Below, piece by piece: positions 9,323 to 18,866 of a stretch of DNA of 64,000 nucleotides. How positions within the stretch are numbered: position 1 is the stretch's first letter; each line of letters opens with the position of its first letter. Position numbers and translations under genes: made by a program. A model generated the notes under the pieces. It searched no databases. It worked only from the letters and a program-made list of their open reading frames with translations, and was not told the DNA's origin. Source of the stretch: Acetoanaerobium sp041831635 (GTDB taxonomy: Bacteria; Bacillota; Clostridia; Peptostreptococcales; Filifactoraceae); NCBI GenBank assembly GCA_041831635.1, contig JBHASY010000132.1, positions 12,062-76,061 on the forward strand, in the 5' to 3' direction.

Positions 9323-10138
9323 CTAAATTTTGTTAATTATTTTTATGTTAGGCCAAACCTTGCTCTTTGTACTTTGCTCGTCCAGTTCTAAAAGCGAAAA
9401 ATAATTATCTATCATCTTCTCTTCAGGTTTAGTAGTTGATATAAGAACCCCTGTAGCGGCTACCTCCACCTTAAACTCTTTCATAAGGTCGTGCATTCCT
9501 TTTAAAGTTCCTCCACCTCTCATAAAATCATCTATGAGAATGACTCTGGACCCTTCCCTTATATTTCTGCGTGGCAGGCTCATAGTCTGAACATTTCCAC
9601 TGGTTCCGGACACATAGGTAATACCTAGAGATGAACCCTCAGAAATTTTAGAGTTCTTCCTTATTATAAGAAGCGGTATATTCATAGCCTTAGCAGTCAT
9701 GAGAGCCATAGGTATGCCCTTAGTTTCTATGGTCACTAAATAATCTACATCTCTATAGTCAATTATCGAAGCAAAAATATTTCCAATCGTAGCTGCTATA
9801 TCAGGATCGTAGATTATATCTATCAAATATAAAAATCCACCCGGAAGAACCCGATCTTCACTTTGAATTTTTTCGCTTATATCCTGAAGGAAGCTACAAA
9901 TCTCATCTTTTGAAACCTCCGGAATATATTTTACTCCCCCTGATGCACCCGCAATAGTTATCACTTTTCCTAATTTCATTCTTTCAAATACATTTTTTAC
10001 AAACATAACATCTTCACTAAGTGTAGATTTTGCAGTGCTGAATCTTTCAGTAAAATAGCTAAGTGTAAAAGTTTTATTCGGGTGTTCTGTAAGTATTTTT
10101 ACTATAGCACCTATGCGTTCACTTCTTTTTAATTTCAT
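9323..10138 (-). CDS. purR: Purine operon repressor PurR (PRTase-fold)
   Basis: 271 residues, typical of Gram-positive PurR. An N-terminal winged-helix domain (about 1-75, MKLKRSERIGAIVKILTEHP) precedes a phosphoribosyltransferase fold with the PRPP loop VILIDDFMRGGGT. PurR represses purine genes and is relieved by PRPP. Its position above spoVG, glmU and prs (the PRPP-producing enzyme) is the conserved arrangement. It is divergent from murC across a 236-base gap. Confidence 0.95.
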   Translation of the reverse strand: MKLKRSERIGAIVKILTEHPNKTFTLSYFTERFSTAKSTLSEDVMFVKNVFERMKLGKVITIAGASGGVKYIPEVSKDEICSFLQDISEKIQSEDRVLPGGFLYLIDIIYDPDIAATIGNIFASIIDYRDVDYLVTIETKGIPMALMTAKAMNIPLLIIRKNSKISEGSSLGITYVSGTSGNVQTMSLPRRNIREGSRVILIDDFMRGGGTLKGMHDLMKEFKVEVAATGVLISTTKPEEKMIDNYFSLLELDEQSTKSKVWPNIKIINKI

Positions 10139-10286
10139 ATATGTGCTCCTCTTTTTACTAATTAAATACGCAATTTTTTTATATATGTTTTGTATATTCC
10201 GTACATTTTATCATAAATATATCATAGATGTTTGTTTTTTAAAAGGTCGATTTTTTAATTTTTTTTTAGAAAAATATGTGATTTTG

Positions 10287-10295
10287 TGGTATACT
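10287..10295 (+). promoter_or_regulatory. Extended -10 promoter for murC
   Basis: TGG-TATACT is an extended -10 element about 80 bases upstream of murC in the purR-murC divergent gap. The -35 region is poor, as is common with extended -10 promoters. Confidence 0.4.
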
Positions 10296-10374
10296 CGTTA
10301 ATAGCTTTACGATTGATTTGCATTGAACTTAAAACTATGCTTATGTCTCAATAATTTTAAGGAGTTGCCAATAT

Positions 10375-11727
10375 ATGAAGATACATTTTATAGGAATCGG
10401 CGGTATCAGTATGAGCGGTCTTGCTCATGTCTGCATCAATTTAGGACACGAGGTGTCCGGTTCTGACAGGTCTATGAGTCCGATTTTGCAAAAGCTTATA
10501 GATAAAGACGCTACTATTTATATAGGACACGACGAAGATCAACTAAAAGAAGATATAGACTTAGTAGTGTATACTGCCGCTGTAAAAGAAGATAATCCTG
10601 AGCTTGCAAAAGCTAGACGTCTAAATATGAACATCATAGACAGGGCTACATTTTTAGGAAATGTTATGAAAAAATACGAAAATTCCATCGCTATATCGGG
10701 AACACACGGAAAAACCACTACTACCTCTATGGCGACAGTGATCTTTAACATAAGTAACGAAGACCCTACTGTTTTAGTAGGCGGAAACCTGAGTGCAATA
10801 GATGGAAATGTCAGGATAGGAAACTCTGAAGTTTTCATAACTGAGGCATGTGAATATGTAGACAGTTTCTTAAAATTTTATCCCAAGATAGCAATAGTTT
10901 TAAACATAGAAGAAGACCATTTGGATTATTTTTCAGGGCTGGAGCAAATCCGGACTTCATTTGCAAAATTTGCCTCTCAAGTGAAGCCGGACGGTGTCAT
11001 AATTGCAAACGCAGATGATGAAAACATATTAAAAGCCTTAGAAGATGTAGATAAAACCAAAATATATTTTGGAAGAAATGAGAATTGTCAGGCGATAATT
11101 CACGACGAAGTTTACGATTCTTCCGGATACCCTACCTTTTCACTTTCAATGGACAAAAACCTGATAGGCAGGTTTACTTTAAAAGTTCCCGGAAGACATA
11201 ATGTCATAAATGCTGTTGCCGCTATACTTTCAGCTTATGTAAGCAAGATTTCTCCTCAACTTATAAAAGAAGGAATAGAATCCTATACCGGTGTAGGTAG
11301 AAGATTTGAGTATAAAGGAGAGACAAACGGTATCAAAATTTATGACGATTATGCCCACCACCCTACAGAAATCGCCGCTACCTTAAGTGCAGCCAAGATG
11401 ATTAAGCACAATATTCTTTACACCGTTTTTCAGCCTCATACCTACACCAGAACTAAAGAACTTCTAAGCAAGTTCGCTGTCTGTTTTAAAGACGCTGAAG
11501 TGGTTATAATATCCGATATTTATGCAGCCAGAGAAAAAGACCCCAAAAATATACATTCCAAAGATTTAGTCGAAGCTATAAAAAAATCAGGCAAAGATGC
11601 TATGTATATAGGCTCACTGGATGAAGTTAAAAGCTACCTTGAATCTGTCCTTAAACCTGATGATATAGTGTTTACTATAGGTGCAGGAGATGTGAATACT
11701 GTCGGAGAATACTTGCTAAACAAATAA
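10375..11727 (+). CDS. murC: UDP-N-acetylmuramate-L-alanine ligase
   Basis: 450 residues, full length. MurC adds L-alanine to UDP-MurNAc in the cytoplasmic stage of peptidoglycan synthesis. The N-terminal Rossmann motif is MKIHFIGIGGISMSGLAHVC, the ATP-binding P-loop is AISGTHGKTTTTSM, and the C-terminal Mur domain includes YDDYAHHPTEI and VFQPHTYTRT. An AAGGAG site precedes the ATG. It is a plus-strand gene inserted in an otherwise minus-strand conserved block and converges on rsmA. Confidence 0.97.
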   Translation: MKIHFIGIGGISMSGLAHVCINLGHEVSGSDRSMSPILQKLIDKDATIYIGHDEDQLKEDIDLVVYTAAVKEDNPELAKARRLNMNIIDRATFLGNVMKKYENSIAISGTHGKTTTTSMATVIFNISNEDPTVLVGGNLSAIDGNVRIGNSEVFITEACEYVDSFLKFYPKIAIVLNIEEDHLDYFSGLEQIRTSFAKFASQVKPDGVIIANADDENILKALEDVDKTKIYFGRNENCQAIIHDEVYDSSGYPTFSLSMDKNLIGRFTLKVPGRHNVINAVAAILSAYVSKISPQLIKEGIESYTGVGRRFEYKGETNGIKIYDDYAHHPTEIAATLSAAKMIKHNILYTVFQPHTYTRTKELLSKFAVCFKDAEVVIISDIYAAREKDPKNIHSKDLVEAIKKSGKDAMYIGSLDEVKSYLESVLKPDDIVFTIGAGDVNTVGEYLLNK

Positions 11728-11748
11728 AAAGCCTATTTAGGCTTTTTT
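11726..11748. terminator. Bidirectional terminator overlapping the rsmA stop codon
   Basis: AAAAAGCCT and AGGCTTTTT form a 9-bp stem with a 4-base ATTT loop. It begins at the murC stop codon and contains the end of rsmA (stop at 11733-11735). T-runs follow on both strands, so one short hairpin can serve both convergent genes. Confidence 0.75.
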
Positions 11749-12608
11749 ATTATTGCCGCATATTCATTTGCCAGAGAAGCAAACTGTTTCATATCCAAAG
11801 TTTCTCCTCTAAGCCCGGCATCTATATTTGCCATTTCTAATGCTGTTTTAGCTTCCTCTTTCCCTCCTAAACTTCCAAAAGTAGAAAGAGCGTTGAGAAG
11901 AGTTTTGCGTCTCTTTGAAAACGCAGCCTTTACAACCTCGAAAAACAAATCTTCATCTATCAGACCTACTCCCTTATCTTCTTTAACTTCCAGTTTGATA
12001 ACGGCAGAGTCCACGTTCGGTTCAGGCACAAAGGCACCCTTTGGCACTTTTGTAACTATCTCGGTATCACAATAATACTGAACTGCTACCGAAAGAGAGC
12101 CGTAATCTTTAGTTTTAGGCACAGCATTTATTCTATCCGCTACTTCCTTTTGGATCATCACGACCATAGTTTTAAGCGGAATTTTTTCTTCTAAAAATCT
12201 CATTATTATAGGAGTAGTAATATAATATGGCAGGTTAGCAACTACCTTGACTTTTCTCTCCGGCGAATACTCGTTTACAAGACTGTGCAAATCAATTTTT
12301 AATATATCCTGATTTACTATCTTAATATTTTTTCTGTCTGAAAGAGTTTCCCTTAATATAGGAATTAGGTTTTTGTCTATTTCTATGCTTACTACCTGCT
12401 TTGCTCTATATGACAGTTCTCTTGTAAGAGTTCCTATACCGGGACCTATCTCTACTACAGTATCTTCACTTTCTATTTTAGCACTTTCTACTATCTTACT
12501 AAGAACATTTTCATCTACCAGGAAATTCTGTCCCAGCGACTTTGTAAACCTGAATCCATATTTATTTACTATATCTTTTGTAACCTTATGCGAGGCTAAG
12601 CTATTCAT
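11733..12608 (-). CDS. rsmA: 16S rRNA dimethyladenosine transferase RsmA (KsgA)
   Basis: 291 residues. It dimethylates two adjacent adenosines near the 3' end of 16S rRNA. The SAM-binding motif is VVEIGPGIGTLTREL and the catalytic motif is NLPYYITTPIIM. QNFLVDENVL near the N-terminus is the family signature. Its start overlaps the end of rnmV by 8 bases, so the two are translationally coupled, as in Bacillus. Confidence 0.97.
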   Translation of the reverse strand: MNSLASHKVTKDIVNKYGFRFTKSLGQNFLVDENVLSKIVESAKIESEDTVVEIGPGIGTLTRELSYRAKQVVSIEIDKNLIPILRETLSDRKNIKIVNQDILKIDLHSLVNEYSPERKVKVVANLPYYITTPIIMRFLEEKIPLKTMVVMIQKEVADRINAVPKTKDYGSLSVAVQYYCDTEIVTKVPKGAFVPEPNVDSAVIKLEVKEDKGVGLIDEDLFFEVVKAAFSKRRKTLLNALSTFGSLGGKEEAKTALEMANIDAGLRGETLDMKQFASLANEYAAIIKKPK

Positions 12609-13149
12609 TTTCCCTCTCCAATTCCTTTAATCCTTCTTTAAATTCTTCTCTCGTAATTCCATAGTTGTTTAACCTGTTTAGAAACTGCTTAGCATTGCAA
12701 TAACCTATACCCAGCTTCTTCCCCAGCACATCTCTTCTAAAACTTGAGTTCTCCATTCCTACTAAATCATTTTGTATCATATCTGATTGAGTAAACTCAT
12801 TCCTTTTATCTACCTCTTCGTATCTGGCTTTTTTAAGAGCCTGTATGATACTCTCGGGAGAGGCATTTTCCACACCTATATCGTCATTTTTAAGTCCTGC
12901 CTGCCTGGATATAAAAGCATGCTTACAGTTATTACCCACCAGTTTTGTTATTTTATCTCTTATCCTCTCTCCTGCATAGTCAGGGTCGGTAAGAACTATT
13001 ATTCCTCTTTCCTTATGAGCTTTTATTATTCTTTCTGCCACTCCCTTTGGAAAACCGTATCCATTCGTAGCTATGACCTCTGCATCTACGGCTTTTTTTA
13101 CTGCCGAGATATCGTCTTTTCCCTCTACCACTATAACTTCTTTTACCAT
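12601..13149 (-). CDS. rnmV: Ribonuclease M5
   Basis: 182 residues from the ATG at 13149. RNase M5 matures 5S rRNA. The TOPRIM motif EVIVVEGKDD starts at residue 4 and the second acidic motif is LTDPDYAGERIR. An in-frame ATG 15 codons upstream has no convincing ribosome site, while GAGGG lies about 7 bases before 13149 and family members begin close to this point. It overlaps rsmA downstream. Confidence 0.93.
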   Translation of the reverse strand: MVKEVIVVEGKDDISAVKKAVDAEVIATNGYGFPKGVAERIIKAHKERGIIVLTDPDYAGERIRDKITKLVGNNCKHAFISRQAGLKNDDIGVENASPESIIQALKKARYEEVDKRNEFTQSDMIQNDLVGMENSSFRRDVLGKKLGIGYCNAKQFLNRLNNYGITREEFKEGLKELERENE

Positions 13150-13412
13150 TATTCTACCCTCTGCAAATATATTTTCAACCTGTTTACTCCTCATCTTTAC
13201 AAGACCATTGTGTTACAAATATTTGTTTTTGTCAATTTTAAAGCTTTTTATATCGAAATTTAGTTAGAATTTTTTTGATTATAAATAAAAATTTTTAACT
13301 TTGTGAATATTATCTTGAGTTCGTGGTATAAAGTCTGATAAAATTCCTGTGTTACAGTAAAAATCAAAACTTATAATACCAAAGCACAAAATAAATAGAA
13401 AGTGGTGGTTAA

Positions 13413-14453
13413 ATGAAAAGACTTATTTTTTCAATCATAGTTTTTATGCTTTTATCAAGTAATTTGGTTTTTAAAAATCAAGTTTTTTCTGAAAGCAATG
13501 AAATTTCAGGGTATAGTGTTATAGACGTTCCCTACATATCACAGTTATATCCTCACAGAGCAGTCGTAGGTTGTGAACCTGCCGCCTTACTGATGGGACT
13601 GAAATACAAAGGTGTGGCTACTGATGTTTCTTTAGAAAATTTTTTAGCTGCTATGCCGAAAACTTCAACTGACCCTGCCAAAGGTTTTGCCGGTTCTCCT
13701 TATACCCCCAGCGAAAAAATAAGAACCACCATATATCCTAAGCCTTTATCCGACTACGCAAATACTTATATGGACGGCATAACCAGAGATATATCGGGTT
13801 GTGAACTGGATACTATAAAAATGGAACTGTTAAATGGAAATCCTGTGCTTATATACGCTACTATGTGGTGGAATAAACCTTATTACAGACAGTTTAATAT
13901 AGAGGGAGAAAAACAGTGGTTACTTAGAAATAATCACGCAGTTCTTCTTACAGGTTATGACTCTGAAAATCAAAAATTTTATGTAGCGGATCCATACAAT
14001 AAATCTGCACCTAAAAAATCTTATTTTTATTGGATAAATGAGTCTAAATTAAAACCTATTTACGATGAGAGAAAATGGGCTATTGCAGTAGGGGAAACTG
14101 CCCCTACGCCGGTTCCGAATTCTTTAGAAGATATCAAACCGGAAGACTTCATAGATGTTTTGATAAATAACAACCCTTATAAAGGAGTGTTATTTGAAGA
14201 AATCGTATATGTCGACCTTGCACTTGTTTTAGAAAAGGAACTAAATTCTATTTATTCCTATGACCCTAATCTAATGAATGCAACTGTCCGTTTTGATGGC
14301 AAATTCTTCACTATAAGTCTTATAAACGGAAGTATCTATGACGATAAGAACTCTTTTACAGGAAGAATAAGCGATAAAAAACTTGTCATAGACGGCAAAA
14401 CTTATATTGATAAGCAAGATATTGATACCTTGCTTGAACTTTTGAAACAATAA
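13413..14453 (+). CDS. Secreted C39-like cysteine peptidase
   Basis: 346 residues. A signal peptide (MKRLIFSIIVFMLLSSNLVF) suggests secretion. The peptidase domain has the C39/papain-like triad: Cys54 in VVGCEPAALLMG, His175 in NNHAVLLTGYD and Asp193 in FYVADPYN. It matches the C39_2-type family rather than a bacteriocin-transporter leader peptidase, since no transporter is attached. The C-terminal third (about 230-346) is a separate region of short beta-rich stretches, possibly wall-associated. GTGGTT-type weak ribosome site and its own upstream gap suggest a monocistronic unit. Substrate unknown. It sits where Bacillus has yabE, between rnmV and tatD, but on the other strand. Confidence 0.75.
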   Translation: MKRLIFSIIVFMLLSSNLVFKNQVFSESNEISGYSVIDVPYISQLYPHRAVVGCEPAALLMGLKYKGVATDVSLENFLAAMPKTSTDPAKGFAGSPYTPSEKIRTTIYPKPLSDYANTYMDGITRDISGCELDTIKMELLNGNPVLIYATMWWNKPYYRQFNIEGEKQWLLRNNHAVLLTGYDSENQKFYVADPYNKSAPKKSYFYWINESKLKPIYDERKWAIAVGETAPTPVPNSLEDIKPEDFIDVLINNNPYKGVLFEEIVYVDLALVLEKELNSIYSYDPNLMNATVRFDGKFFTISLINGSIYDDKNSFTGRISDKKLVIDGKTYIDKQDIDTLLELLKQ

Positions 14454-14496
14454 ACAGAAAAGTAAACTATATAATATTAGCCTTAAAGATTTACTC

Positions 14497-14596
14497 ATAT
14501 AAAAAACATATAAAACCACAGTGCAAGACATTGTACAGCTTTGTTTCAGACAAATCCGTATTTTCGTTTTTTACCGTGGTTTATATGTTTTTATAT
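14497..14596. terminator. Long imperfect inverted repeat between convergent genes
   Basis: Arms at 14497-14522 and 14573-14596 are near-complementary (about 22 of 24 pairs, with small indels) and separated by about 50 bases. The C39 peptidase gene and tatD converge here. T-rich ends on both strands fit a bidirectional terminator. A small MITE-like remnant would look similar. Confidence 0.5.
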
Positions 14597-14605
14597 GAAA
14601 TTTGC

Positions 14606-15373
14606 TTATTTTATCCCAAAAAACTTAACAGCGTTTTCCATAGTGATTTCAGCTATCTCCTCTACAGTCATTCCCCTTAAAGTTGCTAATTCTTGTGCCA
14701 CATATCTGACTTTGGAAGGATCGTTTCGCCTTCCTCTATATGGTTCCGGTGTAAGATACGGAGCATCTGTTTCTATGAAAATTTTATCTATAGGAATAAT
14801 CTTTGCAACTTCCTTTAGCTTGTTGCTCTTTTTAAATGTAAGCGGTCCTGCAAATGAAATATGACAGCCTAAATCCAGATACAGTTTTGCCATCTCAATA
14901 CTCTGACTAAAGCAGTGAAGTACACATCCTATGTCTTTCTTATATTCTTTCAAAATCTCATAGGTTTCCATAGAGGCATCTCTGGAGTGGATTATTATAG
15001 GCAGATTTAATTTATTTGCAAGTTCCACTTGTTTTATAAAGAACTCTCTTTGTATTTCTCTGGGAGAATTATCATAATAATAATCAAGTCCTATCTCCCC
15101 TATAGCTACCACTTTTTCGTGATTTGACATTTGCTCAAGTTCAACAAAATCTTCCTCTTTCATATCTTTTACATCATGAGGATGAACACCTACGGCAGCA
15201 TAAATTAAATCATATTTTTCGGCTAATTTTATGGCATTTCTTGAAGTTTTCATATCTGCGCCCACATTCACTACGAGCGATATATTGTTTTCTTTCAGGC
15301 TTGATATTAAACTTTCTCTGTCCTCGTCAAACCTCTCGTCATCCAAATGCGCATGTGTATCAAAAAGTCTCAT
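14606..15373 (-). CDS. tatD: TatD-family metal-dependent DNase
   Basis: 255 residues. The TIM-barrel amidohydrolase motifs are visible: DTHAHLDDERF at the start, a metal-binding Glu in VAIGEIGLDYYYD, IIHSRDAS, VLHCFSQS and FIETDAPYLTPEPYRGRRND near the end. Members are 3'-5' exonucleases or deoxyribonucleases. It lies 31 bases downstream of metG and is probably in its operon, as in many bacteria. Confidence 0.94.
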   Translation of the reverse strand: MRLFDTHAHLDDERFDEDRESLISSLKENNISLVVNVGADMKTSRNAIKLAEKYDLIYAAVGVHPHDVKDMKEEDFVELEQMSNHEKVVAIGEIGLDYYYDNSPREIQREFFIKQVELANKLNLPIIIHSRDASMETYEILKEYKKDIGCVLHCFSQSIEMAKLYLDLGCHISFAGPLTFKKSNKLKEVAKIIPIDKIFIETDAPYLTPEPYRGRRNDPSKVRYVAQELATLRGMTVEEIAEITMENAVKFFGIK

Positions 15374-15404
15374 CTGTCTTTCCTCTATTTTTCATACATC
15401 ATTA

Positions 15405-16985
15405 TTATTCTTTCGGCTTAAACATTTCTTCTAAAGCTAGCAGTTCTTTTTCTACATCCAGTCTTGGGAACAGCATTTCGCCTTTTATTACCTTGGTGCC
15501 TGCCTTTAAGTCTCCAAATCTATGAGCACTTTCAAAAGTTTTGATATCTTCATCTACTAAAAGCTGGTCAAATATTCTTCCGGCAGTTATATGAAGAAAC
15601 GGACTTATCATAACAGTTACTATTCTTAAAGACTCGGCAAGGTTATAAAGTACGGTATCCAGTTCGTCTTTCTTGCTTTCTTCTTTAGCAAGTACCCAAG
15701 GCATAGTTTCGTCTACATACTTGTTGCTTCGTCTTACTACTTTCCAAATTTCTTCCAAAGCCTCATTAAACTGCATTCTGTTCATCGCATCGTCTACTTT
15801 GGCAGGCATACTCTTTGCAACTTGTTTTAACTCGGCGTGGAAAGAGTCAAATACTTTAGCCTCCGGAACTATGCCCCCATTATACTTTTCTATCATAGAC
15901 ACCGTTCTTGAAAGCAGGTTCCCAAGATCATTTACAAGGTCTGAATTTATACGGGTTAAGAAGTTCCTGTTTGTATAATTTCCATCCTGCCCGAAAGTAA
16001 ACTCTCTAAGCAGGAAGTATTTAAGAGCGTCTATCCCATATCTTTCGATCATAGGCTCGGGATAAACCACATTTCCTTTGGATTTGCTCATTTTGTCCTC
16101 TGAGAAGAGTATCCAGCCGTGCCCGTAGACCTTTTCAGGAAGAGGAAGATCCAGTGCCATAAGAAGTGCCGGCCAAATGATGGTGTGAAAACGCACTATT
16201 TCCTTCCCGACTATCTGCACATTTGCAGGCCAGTATCTATTCATTAAACTCTCATCATCAGAAAGATATCCAAGTGCCGTAATATAGTTGGAAAGAGCGT
16301 CTATCCATACATAAATAACGTGTTTTTCATCAAAAGGCACCTTTATTCCCCAATCAAATGAAGAACGTGATACCGACAAATCCTCCAGTCCCTTGTTTAT
16401 AAAATTGCTCAGCATTTCATTTTTTCGACTTTCAGGAAAGCAAAACTCGGGATTGTCTTCATAATATTTTTTTAATCGATCGGCGTATTTTGAGAGCTTA
16501 AAAAAATATGACGTTTCTTTTCTATTTTGAACATTCCTGTGACAGTCAGGGCATTTGCCGTCTACAAGCTGAGATTCCGTCCAAAACGCTTCACAATCTA
16601 CGCAGTAATGTCCCTCATATTCTCCAAGATAAACATCTCCCTTATCATAAAGTTTTTGGAAAATCTTTTGAACCGACTCCTTATGTCTGTCATCTGTGGT
16701 TCTTATAAAATCATCGTATGAAATTTCCATAGTCGCCCACAGTTTCTTGATATCCTCTATCATAGTATCGAGGTAATCTTTCGGATTCATTCCTTTTTCA
16801 AGAGCAGTCTTTTGAATTTTCTCACCATGCTCGTCAGTTCCTGTTAAAAATCTTACATCATATCCTGTAAATCTTTTATATCTGGCAATAGCATCAGCCG
16901 CCACTGTAGTATAAGTATGTCCTATGTGAAGTCTGCCGCTGGGATAATATATAGGTGTGGTTACATAAAAAGTTTCCTTTGACAA
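15405..16985 (-). CDS. metG: Methionyl-tRNA synthetase, short form
   Basis: 526 residues from a TTG start. The HIGH motif is in YYPSGRLHIGHTYTT, the KMSKS motif in SEDKMSKSKGN, and a zinc knuckle CVDCEAFW...CPDCHR is present. The C-terminal tRNA-binding (EMAP-like) domain of longer forms is missing; the protein ends after the anticodon-binding helices. The start is chosen because GGAG lies 8 bases before TTG at 16985 and SKETFYVTTPIYYPSG is the family N-terminus. An ATG at 17003 in frame has no ribosome site. First gene of the conserved block; tatD follows. Confidence 0.95.
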   Translation of the reverse strand: MSKETFYVTTPIYYPSGRLHIGHTYTTVAADAIARYKRFTGYDVRFLTGTDEHGEKIQKTALEKGMNPKDYLDTMIEDIKKLWATMEISYDDFIRTTDDRHKESVQKIFQKLYDKGDVYLGEYEGHYCVDCEAFWTESQLVDGKCPDCHRNVQNRKETSYFFKLSKYADRLKKYYEDNPEFCFPESRKNEMLSNFINKGLEDLSVSRSSFDWGIKVPFDEKHVIYVWIDALSNYITALGYLSDDESLMNRYWPANVQIVGKEIVRFHTIIWPALLMALDLPLPEKVYGHGWILFSEDKMSKSKGNVVYPEPMIERYGIDALKYFLLREFTFGQDGNYTNRNFLTRINSDLVNDLGNLLSRTVSMIEKYNGGIVPEAKVFDSFHAELKQVAKSMPAKVDDAMNRMQFNEALEEIWKVVRRSNKYVDETMPWVLAKEESKKDELDTVLYNLAESLRIVTVMISPFLHITAGRIFDQLLVDEDIKTFESAHRFGDLKAGTKVIKGEMLFPRLDVEKELLALEEMFKPKE

Positions 16986-17267
16986 AGTAATCGCTCCAAT
17001 CATTTAAAGTATATAGCAACTATCATACAATAACCAAAAATTTATGTCAATTAAAGCCTCGTTAATTGAGCTTGTATTCCTTATTAAAAATGTCTAATTT
17101 GATGTTAAAGAATAAACAATTGATTTTAAGGTTGTCTTTATTCTAATTACTGATAGAATTAAATTATATAATGCCAAGTTCACGTATATTTTCTTTATTT
17201 TGTATACTCTGTTATTAAATATAAGCAGCATTTATAACATAATAATTCAAAGGACGTGTTTATTCAG

Positions 17268-18707
17268 ATGAGAAATTTGACTATGCTGACAGACTTATAT
17301 CAGTTGACGATGATGAACGGTTATTTTAACTCTAACATCCACGAGGATATTTTGGTGTTTGATATGTTTTTCAGAAAAAATCCCAGTTCCGGAGGTTATA
17401 CCATAGTTGCGGGCATAGAGCAGGTAATAGATTACATAGAAAACCTGAAATTTTCCGAGAAAGACATATGTTATCTGAGAAGTCTTAATTTGTTCGGCGA
17501 AAAATTTTTAAACTATCTTAAAAACTTTAAATTCACGGGAGAGATATACGCAGCAAAAGAAGGCACTATAATGTTTCCTAATGAACCTGTGGTAAGGGTA
17601 AAAGCTCCTGCCGGAGAAGCTCAGCTAATAGAAACTGCTATCCTTAATATGGTAAATTTTCAGTCTCTAATCGCAACCAAAGCTTCAAGAGTCTGTTTCA
17701 GTGCGAACGGCGACCCTGTGATGGAGTTCGGATTAAGGCGAGCTCAAGGTCCCGACGCAGGTTTTTATGGCGCCAGAGCAGCCGTAATAGGTGGGTGTGT
17801 AGGAACTTCAAATGTGCTTACAGGTCAGGAATTTGAAATTCCTATACTTGGTACTCACGCTCATAGCTGGGTGCAAAAATTTCCGACTGAACTTGAAGCA
17901 TTCAGAGCATATGCATCTACGTATCCTGATAAAACTATGCTTCTTATAGACACCTATAATACACTCGAAAGCGGACTTCCTAACGCTATAAAAGTTTTTG
18001 ACGAATTAAGAGAAAAAGGCTATGAACCTTTAGGTGTGAGAATAGATTCAGGGGACTTGGAATACATCTCCAAAGAAGTGAGAAAAATCTTAGACGAAGC
18101 GGGATATCCTGATGTGAAAATAACAGCTTCAAACGACCTGGATGAATATACTATATCTACCTTAAAATCGCAAGGTGCAAAAATCGATATCTGGGGAGTA
18201 GGAACAAAACTGATAACATCCGGCGACTGGCCGTCACTTGGCGGTGTATATAAATTAAGTGCTGCTGTAGAGGACGGTCAGATGATTCCTAAAATCAAGC
18301 TGTCAGAAGATCCTACAAAAATAAATAATCCCGGATATAAAAAAATAATTAGAATCTATGATAAAAGCACAAACAAAGCTGAGGCGGATCTTATGTTGCT
18401 CAGCGATGAAATCATAGACGAAACAAAACCCCTAAAAATTTTTCACCCTGTCTATACCTGGAAGACCAAAGTTTTTCATAACTATTACACAAAAGAATTG
18501 CTTGAGCCGTTGTTCATAGACGGAAAGCTGGTGGCTAAAAGATATAAAGTAAAAGAAATAAAGCAGTATGCTCAAAAAGAAAAAGACTCTTTCTGGCCAC
18601 AGTATCTAAGAATTTCATCACCCGGAAGGTATAAGGTGGACTTATCTGAAAAACTTTGGCGACTTAAAAATGAGCTTATTGAGAAAAGAAAAAAAGATTT
18701 ACAATAA
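17268..18707 (+). CDS. pncB: Nicotinate phosphoribosyltransferase
   Basis: 479 residues. It converts nicotinate plus PRPP to nicotinate mononucleotide in NAD salvage. Family motifs are MLTDLYQLTMMNGYF at the start, FGLRRAQGPDAGFYGARAA, the phosphorylatable-His region LGTHAHSWVQ, and the PRPP-binding GVRIDSGDLEYIS. The ATG at 17268 gives the normal family N-terminus; a GTG four codons earlier abuts the AAAGGA site and is too close. It is monocistronic between metG (divergent) and an SLH gene (convergent). Confidence 0.95.
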   Translation: MRNLTMLTDLYQLTMMNGYFNSNIHEDILVFDMFFRKNPSSGGYTIVAGIEQVIDYIENLKFSEKDICYLRSLNLFGEKFLNYLKNFKFTGEIYAAKEGTIMFPNEPVVRVKAPAGEAQLIETAILNMVNFQSLIATKASRVCFSANGDPVMEFGLRRAQGPDAGFYGARAAVIGGCVGTSNVLTGQEFEIPILGTHAHSWVQKFPTELEAFRAYASTYPDKTMLLIDTYNTLESGLPNAIKVFDELREKGYEPLGVRIDSGDLEYISKEVRKILDEAGYPDVKITASNDLDEYTISTLKSQGAKIDIWGVGTKLITSGDWPSLGGVYKLSAAVEDGQMIPKIKLSEDPTKINNPGYKKIIRIYDKSTNKAEADLMLLSDEIIDETKPLKIFHPVYTWKTKVFHNYYTKELLEPLFIDGKLVAKRYKVKEIKQYAQKEKDSFWPQYLRISSPGRYKVDLSEKLWRLKNELIEKRKKDLQ

Positions 18708-18738
18708 CTGAAATTAAAAATTATTATGCTCTAGCGAT

Positions 18739-18790
18739 AAAAAATGTCCTGTTATATGATTTGTTTTCTCATAATTATAGGACATTTTTA
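18739..18790. terminator. Bidirectional terminator after pncB
   Basis: AAAATGTCCT and AGGACATTTT form a 10-bp stem, extended imperfectly inward, with T-rich tracts on both sides. It lies between the convergent pncB and SLH-protein genes. Confidence 0.8.
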
Positions 18791-18866
18791 TTCTTGATTT
18801 ACTTATATTTCCAAATATACTTTTTAAATCCTGTATAAATTTATCAATTATTTTTTCCTCAAAATC

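Noticed and set aside
10140..10370. PurR box in the purR-murC gap
   Set aside because: ATTCCGTACATT at about 10197 only loosely resembles the PurBox (CCGAAC core absent), and no second half-site was found.
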